DNA from: Desulfobacula sp.
GTDB lineage: Bacteria > Desulfobacterota > Desulfobacteria > Desulfobacterales > Desulfobacteraceae
Direction: 5' to 3'
Length of the DNA stretch: 5,541 bases
Assembly (NCBI GenBank): GCA_023139225.1
Contig: JAGLNZ010000593.1
Coordinates: forward strand, 1-5,541
The notes under the pieces are model-generated. The model was given only the letters and a program-made list of their open reading frames with translations. It had not been told where the DNA came from and ran no database searches. This document shows positions 1 through 5,541 of this stretch, one piece after another (positions within the stretch are counted from its first letter, which is position 1; each line of letters begins with the position of its first letter). The position numbers and the translations under genes are program-made.

Positions 1-1019
1 AGCAGGATATGGTGCATGGCTGTATTGAACCCCATGGTGACATCCTCGATATCTTCTTTGTTTATCCTTAGATATTCAACACCTTCTTCAATAATTTCCT
101 TGTATTCAGTCGGGCCGTCTTCCCCTTTCTTTTTCTTGATTTTCTTCTTTTTGGGATGGGTTTGTTCAATGGCTTTTTCAATCAGGGAATTGATCCCTTC
201 TATGATATCATCACTCATGCGTTTAAGCCCGCCGGGGGTTGTCATGTGAAAGGTAATACGGGCCATGACGTCCTCGCCGTATTTACACTGGGGATTCATG
301 AGCGAAGAGGTTGCGATAACCTCCATTGTAGTCAGGTTACAAAGGTAACCTGCACAGGTTGTGGTTCCCACGTCAATGGCGATTCCATAGACATGTTTAA
401 TTTTACCCGGCTGGATACGGATGACTTCCTTATCGTTCCAGACACTGACGGTAACGGTCCAGTTTTTTGCCCTGAGCGCACCGGGAAGTGTTCTTAAGGT
501 GATAATGTCGCAGGTCAGATCTGTCAGGCCGTATTCCCTTGCAAGGCCATTGCACAGACGTTCCCAGTCTCCTACCTTGTCCTCAAAATCCGGTTTTTTC
601 AACTCTATGGTATATATTTTGATAGCCGGATTAGAATCAATATGGATGTCCCGGGCCGCTTTGGAAACCACCTGTTTGCCGGCACGGGATTCTTCAGGTA
701 CAAATACCAGGATATCATTCTCTATAGTTGCAACACACCCGAGTCTGAATCCTTTTTCCCGGGTTTCAGGCGTAATAAATTTTGCTTCAACTTCCTCCTG
801 CCAGGGGGAAACGTTATCCATGGAAGACTGGATATTATATTTTTCAAAATGGCCTTCTTCAATACGGACAATACATTTTCCACAGACCTTTGTTTCACCG
901 CAAAGGGCCTCGATATCCACACCCAAAAGTCTTGAGGCTTCAATGATGTTACATCCTTTAGGAACTTTGCCACGCCGGCCGGAAGGCTGAAATATCACAT
1001 TTACATATTCTTGTGCCAT
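1..1019 (-). CDS. Corrinoid-activating [2Fe-2S]/ASKHA protein (RamA/DUF4445-like), C-terminus outside window
   Basis: The reading frame is open from an ATG at 1019 to the left edge, giving 339 visible residues starting MAQEYVNVIFQPSG. The N-terminal ~100 residues are a plant-type ferredoxin domain, with Cys40-x5-Cys46-x2-Cys49 and a distant Cys95 (RLGC) as [2Fe-2S] ligands. A linker region of about 110 residues follows. Then an actin-like ATPase fold begins with the phosphate-1 motif GIAIDVGTTT at 212-221 and a later NTAMHH motif at 332-337. This layout matches the reductive activases of corrinoid methyltransferase systems (O-demethylase activating enzyme, DUF4445 family), which use ATP to drive reduction of inactive Co(II) to Co(I). 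Family members usually exceed 600 residues, so roughly half is missing here. An AAGGAG Shine-Dalgarno lies 10 nt before the ATG, and the gene starts 19 nt after the corrinoid-protein stop, so it is in the same operon. A lysine-rich segment at 290-298 is unusual. The family call is firm; the partner is inferred from context. Confidence 0.9.
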   Translation of the reverse strand, partial: MAQEYVNVIFQPSGRRGKVPKGCNIIEASRLLGVDIEALCGETKVCGKCIVRIEEGHFEKYNIQSSMDNVSPWQEEVEAKFITPETREKGFRLGCVATIENDILVFVPEESRAGKQVVSKAARDIHIDSNPAIKIYTIELKKPDFEDKVGDWERLCNGLAREYGLTDLTCDIITLRTLPGALRAKNWTVTVSVWNDKEVIRIQPGKIKHVYGIAIDVGTTTCAGYLCNLTTMEVIATSSLMNPQCKYGEDVMARITFHMTTPGGLKRMSDDIIEGINSLIEKAIEQTHPKKKKIKKKKGEDGPTEYKEIIEEGVEYLRINKEDIEDVTMGFNTAMHHIL

Positions 1020-1029
1020 ATCTTTTAAG

Positions 1030-1035
1030 CTCCTT
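1030..1035 (-). promoter_or_regulatory. Shine-Dalgarno of the corrinoid-activating protein gene
   Basis: AAGGAG read on the minus strand, 10 nt upstream of the ATG at 1019. It supports this start for a gene whose 3' end is not in the window. The spacing is slightly long. Confidence 0.6.
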
Positions 1036-1038
1036 TAA

Positions 1039-1710
1039 TTATTCAATCTCGCCTTTTTGATATTCTCTCAATCGTCCGATCATTTTAATCCCTTCAGATA
1101 CTGCATTACCGGCAGATTCGGCATAACCGTCCGCACCGAAAAGATTTGCAACATCACGGGTTACAGGAGCACCACCCAGCATAATCAGGCAGTCGGGATT
1201 TTTTTCCTTGACCATGGCAATAACTTTTTTCATTCCCATCATGGTTGTGGTCATCATGGCAGACATGGCCAGAACGTCTGAGTTTACATCCAGCTGTTTT
1301 TCAACAAAGCTTTCCAGAGGTACATCCCGGCCAAGATCATGGACATCCCACCCTGCCACGTCAAACATCATCTTCACAAGGTTTTTACCAATATCATGAA
1401 CATCACCCTGGATGGAGCCGATGACAACAGATGCCTTGGGGATGTCTGCATCAAGTTTGATATGGGGACGCAGGATATCAAGCCCTTTATAGAGGGCATC
1501 TGCGCACATTAATACTTCAGGCACAAAATATTCATTGGTATCAAAAAGAACACCCACTTCTTCCATACCTGCGGCCAGCCCGTCCATTACGGCAACCATG
1601 GGGTCCATACCCGCATCCAGTGCCTCCTGGGCTGCATCAGCGCAGTCATCTTCTTCATACTCAACTACTGCTTCTTTTAATTTTGCTAGAATTTCTTCTT
1701 GTGCGGCCAT
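1039..1710 (-). CDS. Corrinoid (B12-binding) methyl-carrier protein
   Basis: This 223-residue protein carries the cobamide cofactor that shuttles a methyl group between two methyltransferases. Residues 1-90 form the helical cap domain typical of methionine-synthase-type B12 proteins (acidic start, then DGLAAGMEEVG and YFVPEVLMCADA). Residues 92-223 are the Rossmann-like B12-binding domain. It has the cobalt-ligand motif GDVHDIGKN, in which His105 of D-x-H-x-x-G is the lower axial ligand. It also has the downstream Ser150 region and a GG motif at 179-180 that contact the nucleotide tail. Length and architecture are those of MtaC/MtbC/MttC and O-demethylase corrinoid proteins. The stretch at 149-165 is unusually rich in methionine. 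The gene sits between the UroD-type methyltransferase and the activating protein, as expected for a shared partner. An AAGGAG sequence 7 nt upstream supports the ATG at 1710. The family is certain; the substrate specificity is set by the partner enzymes and is unknown. Confidence 0.95.
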   Translation of the reverse strand: MAAQEEILAKLKEAVVEYEEDDCADAAQEALDAGMDPMVAVMDGLAAGMEEVGVLFDTNEYFVPEVLMCADALYKGLDILRPHIKLDADIPKASVVIGSIQGDVHDIGKNLVKMMFDVAGWDVHDLGRDVPLESFVEKQLDVNSDVLAMSAMMTTTMMGMKKVIAMVKEKNPDCLIMLGGAPVTRDVANLFGADGYAESAGNAVSEGIKMIGRLREYQKGEIE

Positions 1711-1717
1711 TTTTTAT

Positions 1718-1723
1718 CTCCTT
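1718..1723 (-). promoter_or_regulatory. Shine-Dalgarno of the corrinoid protein gene
   Basis: AAGGAG on the minus strand, 7 nt before the ATG at 1710, in the 32-bp gap after the UroD-type gene. The gap contains no hairpin, which fits read-through transcription. Confidence 0.7.
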
Positions 1724-1742
1724 TGTTAAATTCTTTTTGTTC

Positions 1743-2789
1743 TTAAATTCTTCCTACGGCTGGTGAAGGCTTTTTACCATATTCCTTGACTGTCCTGACA
1801 TAGGTCTCCATATTTTCGGCTTTGATGTCAGGCCAGATATCGCATCCCGGCCAGATGGCATCCTGGCCGTCATCAATGCATTTTTTGATGATGGCTTCCA
1901 CCTGGGTCATATCTTCAAGTTGGGTCAAGGTGTTGTAAGGGTCAAAATTACCGAATATAAGAACATCGTTACCTAACTTTTTGCGGGTTTCAGCCACATT
2001 GTTTTTCTGGTCCACAGACAATGCATCGGCACCGCATCCATGCATCATCTCAATGATCATGTCTGTTGAACCGCAAATATGATTCACACACGGGATAGAG
2101 ATGGAATCAAACACTTTTGTAAGATTAGGGCCGATCAGGGTTTTCCACATACGAGGGGACAAAAGATCTGTTCCCGATCCCATTTCCCTGACTGAAATAA
2201 AGTCCACACCCAAGTCCTGATAATGCCGGCACATATCAATGGTAACCTTTGTCACTTCATCAAGAAAGGCTGCTGTCTCATCTTTTTTCTTCTTAAGCCC
2301 TTTCAGGAGAATATCCAGCTCCATGATTTGTCCTGCAAGTGTAAAGGGCCCTAATACCCATGCGCCCACACCAAGGTCAGGGGCCTCATCTTTTATGATT
2401 TTAAATGCTTCGTCAACCATGGGAAGTCGTCCACGGCTCATATAATCTTTGGGGATATCAATTTCGTCCAGAGTTTTCCATTTGTTGGGGACAGTGGGAT
2501 AGATAATGCCGTCTGCACCATCATAAAGTGAAATGCCTCGGCCCATGGCTTCTGCAACGGTCGCCATGTCATAGGGGATAACAATGCCATCCATATTGAA
2601 AATTTTTGCGGATGTAATGGCGGATTCAGCCATCAGCCTGGCATCGGTATGAATTTTGGCAAACTGGGTTCCCATTTTTTCAATGGCCTGGACCACCACT
2701 GCACCCTGACCGCTGAAACATGGCATTGTGTCAACGGGTTCACGCTTGAACAGCCTTTGGACTCTTTCTTTTCCTGTAAGTTCCGACAT
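1743..2789 (-). CDS. UroD/MtaA-family zinc-dependent corrinoid methyltransferase
   Basis: This 348-residue protein belongs to the uroporphyrinogen-decarboxylase-fold methyltransferases (MtaA, MtbA, CmuA and the MtvB/OdmB-type O-demethylase methyltransferases). It opens with SELTGKERVQRLFKREPVD, a typical start for the group, and keeps the family segment WVLGPFTLAGQIM at 144-156. The likely zinc ligands are His237 and Cys239 (NHICG) and Cys316 (PGCD), the H-x-C...C pattern of MtaA-like enzymes and absent from true heme-pathway decarboxylases. The zinc would activate a substrate or thiol for methyl transfer to or from the corrinoid protein encoded next. Because an MtrH-like enzyme can serve as the acceptor side, I infer that this is the substrate-demethylating component (methyltransferase I). 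An MtaA-like role with a thiol acceptor cannot be excluded. I chose ATG 2789 over a TTG at 2804, because the Shine-Dalgarno lies between them and would be inside the coding region with the longer start. Confidence 0.9.
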   Translation of the reverse strand: MSELTGKERVQRLFKREPVDTMPCFSGQGAVVVQAIEKMGTQFAKIHTDARLMAESAITSAKIFNMDGIVIPYDMATVAEAMGRGISLYDGADGIIYPTVPNKWKTLDEIDIPKDYMSRGRLPMVDEAFKIIKDEAPDLGVGAWVLGPFTLAGQIMELDILLKGLKKKKDETAAFLDEVTKVTIDMCRHYQDLGVDFISVREMGSGTDLLSPRMWKTLIGPNLTKVFDSISIPCVNHICGSTDMIIEMMHGCGADALSVDQKNNVAETRKKLGNDVLIFGNFDPYNTLTQLEDMTQVEAIIKKCIDDGQDAIWPGCDIWPDIKAENMETYVRTVKEYGKKPSPAVGRI

Positions 2790-2795
2790 AAATTT

Positions 2796-2801
2796 TCCTC
2801 T
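2796..2801 (-). promoter_or_regulatory. Shine-Dalgarno that fixes the start of the UroD-type gene
   Basis: AGAGGA on the minus strand, 6 nt before the ATG at 2789. A longer in-frame reading from a TTG at 2804 would put this site within its first codons, so the ATG is preferred. The rest of the 60-bp gap up to the MtrH-like stop is AT-rich and shows no terminator. Confidence 0.7.
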
Positions 2802-2849
2802 CAATTATGTTGTTATCTGTTGTTTTTATCTTATCATTAACTTTTTAGC

Positions 2850-3800
2850 TTATTGACTCTTTTTCAAGTTCTCCACAAAATCGGGAAATAATTTGAAAAG
2901 CGGATGATTTGGATCCTTGGGCAGACGTCCTGTTTCACTGTAAACCGCAGTTGCCTGAAAGGCATTGGACATTGCAATGGCCGGCATGATTCTTTCCGCA
3001 CCCACCATGGGGCCTGAAAAAATCATGTCATGATTCATAAATGCCGCTAAGGACTCAAGAGCTGCATCTGCAGCCGACCATCCTTTAAACCCCCATTTTT
3101 CCCGGGCCTCCTTCCACATATAAGATCCATTGGAAGGTGCAGAGCTTGTGGGCAGTCCCCATTTTTCCTTGATCATTTTGTTGGCAAGGCCGCAAAGGGC
3201 GGTGGCAGGACCATTCATAACCGAAGTATCTACAAAAACATTCTCAAATTTAGCCCCGTTTTTTTCAATGGCATCCAATAGTTTCTGGGTTCCTGCGATT
3301 CTGCCTGAGGGCATTTGATCTTCCTGGTCAAAGGCAACCAGAAGAACATTTTTCACACCGATTTTAACCATTTCACTGATTTCCGTGTCAAGATCCTGCT
3401 CCCATACCGTGATGCTGTTGTAGAACATGCGGTCAAGAAGGCCTTTTTGGGCACAATAGGCGGCAGCTTCCAGTTTTGGTTTTACAACCCAGGCATCAAT
3501 GCAGAACGGCATATCCGTATTGTCTATTACAAAATCGATAAATGTCTTAAATTCCTTGCCGGTATTGGCAACAATATCTGCCATTCCCGGAATCCCCGTT
3601 TCCTGAGTCAGCTTGTCCTGGGTTTTTAACAGGTTTGCAGCCTTTTTTTCATCAAAACCGTCTTTACGTTTCCCGGGAAAGACCTTATCTCCTTTTTGGA
3701 ATATTGAGTTACAGACAACCGTCGGATAATCTCCTGGCTGTCCACCGAATTTCACTCCACCAACTTCACATACTTTCTGTTCTTTTTGAAATTGAAACAT
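2850..3800 (-). CDS. MtrH-like methylcorrinoid:pterin (tetrahydrofolate) methyltransferase
   Basis: This 316-residue protein is homologous to MtrH, the subunit of the methanogen tetrahydromethanopterin S-methyltransferase that handles the pterin-bound methyl group. Visible family features are the N-terminal FQFQKEQKVCEVGGVKFGGQ, the GDYPTV segment at 23-28, FCIDAWVVKPKLEAA at 99-113, VFVDTSVMNGPA at 188-199, and a C-terminal ALESLAAFMNHDMIFSGP region. The length is normal for the family. None of the other Mtr subunits is present, so this is the stand-alone soluble bacterial type found with corrinoid proteins (such as methyltransferase II of O-demethylases and MtgA of glycine-betaine systems). 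It would move the methyl group from the corrinoid protein to tetrahydrofolate, feeding the methyl branch of the Wood-Ljungdahl pathway. It is the first gene of the four-gene operon and has a strong AGGAGG just before its ATG. The family is well supported; the direction of transfer and the pterin used are inferred. Confidence 0.92.
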   Translation of the reverse strand: MFQFQKEQKVCEVGGVKFGGQPGDYPTVVCNSIFQKGDKVFPGKRKDGFDEKKAANLLKTQDKLTQETGIPGMADIVANTGKEFKTFIDFVIDNTDMPFCIDAWVVKPKLEAAAYCAQKGLLDRMFYNSITVWEQDLDTEISEMVKIGVKNVLLVAFDQEDQMPSGRIAGTQKLLDAIEKNGAKFENVFVDTSVMNGPATALCGLANKMIKEKWGLPTSSAPSNGSYMWKEAREKWGFKGWSAADAALESLAAFMNHDMIFSGPMVGAERIMPAIAMSNAFQATAVYSETGRLPKDPNHPLFKLFPDFVENLKKSQ

Positions 3801-3804
3801 CTTT

Positions 3805-3810
3805 CCTCCT
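3805..3810 (-). promoter_or_regulatory. Strong Shine-Dalgarno of the MtrH-like gene
   Basis: A perfect AGGAGG on the minus strand, 4 nt before the ATG at 3800. It is the strongest ribosome binding site in the window and fits the first gene of an operon. Confidence 0.75.
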
Positions 3811-3866
3811 GGATTGAGTAATATGTTTAGATTCTTTACGGTTCTCCAAATTAATGAGATTTATAA

Positions 3867-3896
3867 ATTGTAGTAACTCTATCAAAAGATTGTAAA
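3867..3896 (-). promoter_or_regulatory. Sigma-70-like promoter of the methyl-transfer operon
   Basis: On the minus strand TTTACA (3896-3891) and TACAAT (3872-3867) each match the -35 and -10 consensus at five of six bases, with an 18-bp spacer. Transcription would start near 3860, leaving a leader of about 60 nt. A second TTTACA lies 9 bp further upstream (3905-3900), making a TTTACAtacTTTACA repeat. No sigma-54 (GG-N10-GC) element was seen. The promoter falls exactly where a new operon would be expected, between the phosphatase-like gene and the MtrH-like gene. Confidence 0.5.
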
Positions 3897-3908
3897 GTAT
3901 GTAAATCG

Positions 3909-3947
3909 TCCCCGGGATGGTTTTTGGATGAAAAAAGGATGATTTTT
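3909..3947 (-). promoter_or_regulatory. Helically phased CATCC repeats upstream of the promoter
   Basis: Read on the plus strand, GGATG occurs at 3915-3919, 3926-3930 and 3937-3941, exactly 11 bp apart. Each is followed by a T- or A-tract, so the units read GGATGGTTTTT, GGATGAAAAAA and GGATGATTTTT. They sit about 57, 68 and 79 bp upstream of the predicted transcription start. Such spacing on one face of the helix suits an activator binding site or phased A-tract bending. The repeat is seen directly; the regulatory role is inferred. Confidence 0.35.
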
Positions 3948-3960
3948 CTAATTTAGAAAA
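3944..3960 (-). repeat. AT-rich inverted repeat over the stop codon of the phosphatase-like gene
   Basis: Arms of 8 bp (TTTTCTAA and TTAGAAAA) flank a single central base and span the stop codon at 3948. A T-run follows some 15 nt downstream on the minus strand. The stem is almost all A:T with an impossibly small loop, so it would be a poor intrinsic terminator at best. Confidence 0.25.
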
Positions 3961-4508
3961 TTATTTTCATTCAATTGGATACAATGCCAGCGTCCTGTAT
4001 CATAGCTGATTCGATTTAAAGCCATTCGTATTCCCTGATATTTTAATAAGTTTTCATTGGTGTTTTCAAGTATCCGGTTAATAAAAATATCAAGTGATCC
4101 GCCATGGGAAACCACCAGGACGGTTTGATCATCATGGGATCGGGCAATCTGTATAAGGGCGGCCGTCATTCTTAAGTAAAGATCAATTTTTGTTTCAACC
4201 TCCATGGAAAAGGGCAGGGTGGGATAGGTGTCTGATCGTTCCTGGTTTATGCTGCGTCCTTCTCTTAACCGGATATCCTGTATGATTTCAAGCGATTTTT
4301 GTTCTGCCGTCGGTCCGGCAGTTTGATAAGCCCGTTTCAAATCACTGGTGTAAACCGCATGGATGGTTTCCCGGCCCAGCCGTTTGGCAAGGCAAACGGC
4401 CATTTTCCTGCCGGATTGATTCAAAGGCACATCTGTATGGCTCTGGATTCTTCCTTCAATATTCCATTGGGTCAAGGCATGGGAAACAAGAATAATTTGT
4501 GTCGCCAT
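3948..4508 (-). CDS. Histidine phosphatase family protein with altered RHG motif
   Basis: This 186-residue protein has the phosphoglycerate-mutase/histidine-phosphatase fold: N-terminal IILVSHALTQWN, then VYTSDLKRAYQTA with conserved Arg59 at 52-64, a LRE at 81-83 that may hold the acid residue, and the second catalytic histidine in VVSHGG (His135). Length is normal for small members such as the alpha-ribazole phosphatase CobC or broad-specificity phosphatases. The first motif, normally R-H-G-x-T, here reads S-H-A-L-T. The nucleophilic His10 remains, but the phosphate-binding Arg is Ser9 and the Gly is Ala11. Activity may therefore be weak, changed or lost. The gene starts 4 nt after the aldehyde dehydrogenase stop, without a clear Shine-Dalgarno, which suggests translational coupling. 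A role in cobamide assembly (CobC-like) is tempting beside a corrinoid operon, but the sequence does not show it. The substrate is unknown. Confidence 0.82.
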   Translation of the reverse strand: MATQIILVSHALTQWNIEGRIQSHTDVPLNQSGRKMAVCLAKRLGRETIHAVYTSDLKRAYQTAGPTAEQKSLEIIQDIRLREGRSINQERSDTYPTLPFSMEVETKIDLYLRMTAALIQIARSHDDQTVLVVSHGGSLDIFINRILENTNENLLKYQGIRMALNRISYDTGRWHCIQLNENNFLN

Positions 4509-4512
4509 CGTC

Positions 4513-5541
4513 TTAAATGGAAAAGCCCCCTAATTTTGTTTCAAGGTACTCGTTGATGCCTTCTTTGGCACCTTCTCTGCCGATACCACTCTCTTTCATC
4601 CCGCCAAAAGGTGCCGCAGCAGAAGTGGGGTTGATATCATTGATTCCTATGATTCCGAATTTGAGGCGTTCAAACGCCGTCATGGCACGGGAAGTACTTT
4701 TCGTGTATACATAAGCGGCAAGCCCGTATGTGGTGTCGTTTGCCATCTCAATAACGTCATCTTCAGGGTCATACCCAATGATGGGAGCCACAGGACCAAA
4801 GGTTTCTTCCCGAAAGATCAGCATTTCTCTGGTGACATGAGTCAGCACGGTGGGGGCATAAAAATAACCCTTTTCAAGCGGACCATCCGTAAGCCTTTTT
4901 CCACCTGTAATAAGTTTCGCCCCTTTTTCCAGGGCATCTTGTACCTGATTTTCAACTTTTGAAATGGCTTCAGGCCCGACAAGGGGGCCGATCCTGACAC
5001 CATTGTCCATTCCATTGCCGGCTTTCATGGCATTGACACGACTGGTGAATTCTTTTGTGAAATCATCCACCATGTGATGGGGGACAAAGATCCTGTTGGG
5101 GCTGATACAGGCCTGGCCCGTATTTAAGAATTTTACCAGGACCGCTCCTTTGGCGGCATGGACCGGATCTGCATCATCATAAACAATAAACGGGGCATGG
5201 CCTCCCAGTTCAAGGGAAATCCGTTTCATGTTCTGTGCCGCTTCTCTGGCCAGCATCTTCCCCACCTTGGTTGAGCCTGTAAATGTCAGTTTCCGGATAA
5301 TGGGGTTGGAAACAAACTCGGTGCCCACGGGTTTTGGATCAAGGGTGGTGACAAGGTTTACCACTCCGGGTGGAATTTTTGCTTCTTCAAAAATTTTAAA
5401 CATTTCCATGGCACAAAGAGGAGTTGCCTCGGCCGGTTTCAACACTATGGTACATCCGGCGGCAAGGGCAGGTGCAAGTTTCCTTGTAATCATGGAAACA
5501 GGATAATTCCACGGTGTGATGGCACCCACTACGCCTATGGG
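4513..5541 (-). CDS. Aldehyde dehydrogenase, GabD (succinate-semialdehyde dehydrogenase) class, N-terminus outside window
   Basis: The frame is open to the right edge, giving 342 visible residues that begin PIGVVGAITPWNYP. About 140 N-terminal residues of a roughly 480-residue enzyme are therefore missing; the GTG at 5529 is internal. The enzyme oxidises an aldehyde to the acid with NAD(P). Visible residue numbers: Asn12 in PWNYP, the cofactor segment LKPAEATP, the FTGSTKVG loop, the general base Glu111 in LELGGHAP, the catalytic Cys145 in NTGQACISPNR, and EETFGP at 245-250. The Glu-Cys spacing of 34 equals that of E. coli GabD, and the C-terminal segment GIIGINDINPTSAAAPFGGMK is GabD-like. 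MITRK, holding one of the arginines that bind the succinate-semialdehyde carboxylate, is present. The residue six before the catalytic Cys is Leu139, where SSADH enzymes usually have Arg (FRNTGQTC), and the second redox Cys is absent. The true substrate may therefore be another aldehyde. Confidence 0.93.
   Translation of the reverse strand, partial: PIGVVGAITPWNYPVSMITRKLAPALAAGCTIVLKPAEATPLCAMEMFKIFEEAKIPPGVVNLVTTLDPKPVGTEFVSNPIIRKLTFTGSTKVGKMLAREAAQNMKRISLELGGHAPFIVYDDADPVHAAKGAVLVKFLNTGQACISPNRIFVPHHMVDDFTKEFTSRVNAMKAGNGMDNGVRIGPLVGPEAISKVENQVQDALEKGAKLITGGKRLTDGPLEKGYFYAPTVLTHVTREMLIFREETFGPVAPIIGYDPEDDVIEMANDTTYGLAAYVYTKSTSRAMTAFERLKFGIIGINDINPTSAAAPFGGMKESGIGREGAKEGINEYLETKLGGFSI

Noticed and set aside
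421..990. A 189-residue plus-strand open frame and several overlapping shorter ones
   Set aside because: It lies antisense to the corrinoid-activating protein gene, has a low-complexity Ser-rich translation with no recognisable domain, and has no Shine-Dalgarno. It is a shadow of the real gene.
1743..2789. Uroporphyrinogen decarboxylase of heme synthesis
   Set aside because: The H-x-C...C zinc ligands and the neighbouring corrinoid, MtrH-like and activase genes identify it as a methyltransferase of the same fold.
2790..2804. A longer start (TTG at 2804) for the UroD-type gene, adding five residues
   Set aside because: The AGAGGA ribosome site lies inside that extension and is ideally placed for the ATG at 2789.
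3906..3916. A short palindrome around CCCGGG
   Set aside because: Its arms are only four bases, too short to support a hairpin or an operator beyond chance.
3944..3960. An intrinsic terminator after the phosphatase-like gene
   Set aside because: The inverted repeat is nearly pure A:T with a one-base loop and no adjacent T-run, so it is listed only as a weak repeat.
5527..5529. A GTG start for the aldehyde dehydrogenase within the window
   Set aside because: The conserved PIGVVGAITPWN motif continues upstream of it to the window edge, so the codon is an internal Val.

Overview
All six genes I can support lie on the minus strand, so the window reads from right to left. The base composition is moderate and every protein appears to be cytoplasmic. 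A corrinoid methyl-transfer cassette beside an aldehyde dehydrogenase suggests an anaerobic bacterium, most likely a sulfate reducer of the Desulfobacterota (Desulfobacula/Desulfobacter/Desulfotignum type). An acetogen-like organism is less likely but possible. This taxonomic reading is an impression from the protein sequences, not a search result.

Layout in transcription order. (1) Positions 5541-4513: the C-terminal part of an aldehyde dehydrogenase of the succinate-semialdehyde dehydrogenase (GabD) class; its N-terminus lies outside the window. (2) Positions 4508-3948: a small histidine-phosphatase-family protein, 4 nt after the dehydrogenase and probably co-transcribed with it. Its first catalytic motif is SHA instead of RHG. 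(3) Positions 3947-3801: a 147-bp gap holding a sigma-70-like promoter, preceded by three CATCC repeats spaced exactly 11 bp apart. (4) Positions 3800-1: four genes, each with its own Shine-Dalgarno sequence and no obvious terminator between them. They encode an MtrH-like pterin methyltransferase, a UroD/MtaA-type zinc methyltransferase, a B12-binding corrinoid protein, and a [2Fe-2S]/ASKHA corrinoid-reactivation protein cut off by the left edge.

Together the last four genes make a complete corrinoid methyl-transfer system like the O-demethylases of acetogens. One methyltransferase (probably the UroD-type one) moves a methyl group from a substrate to Co(I) on the corrinoid protein. The MtrH-like protein passes it to tetrahydrofolate (or a related pterin). 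The iron-sulfur ASKHA protein reduces corrinoid that has been accidentally oxidised to Co(II). The methyl donor cannot be read from the sequence; methoxylated aromatics, methanol, and methylated sulfur or nitrogen compounds are all possible. No MttB-type or MtaB-type substrate methyltransferase is visible. No RNA gene, mobile element or CRISPR array was seen.
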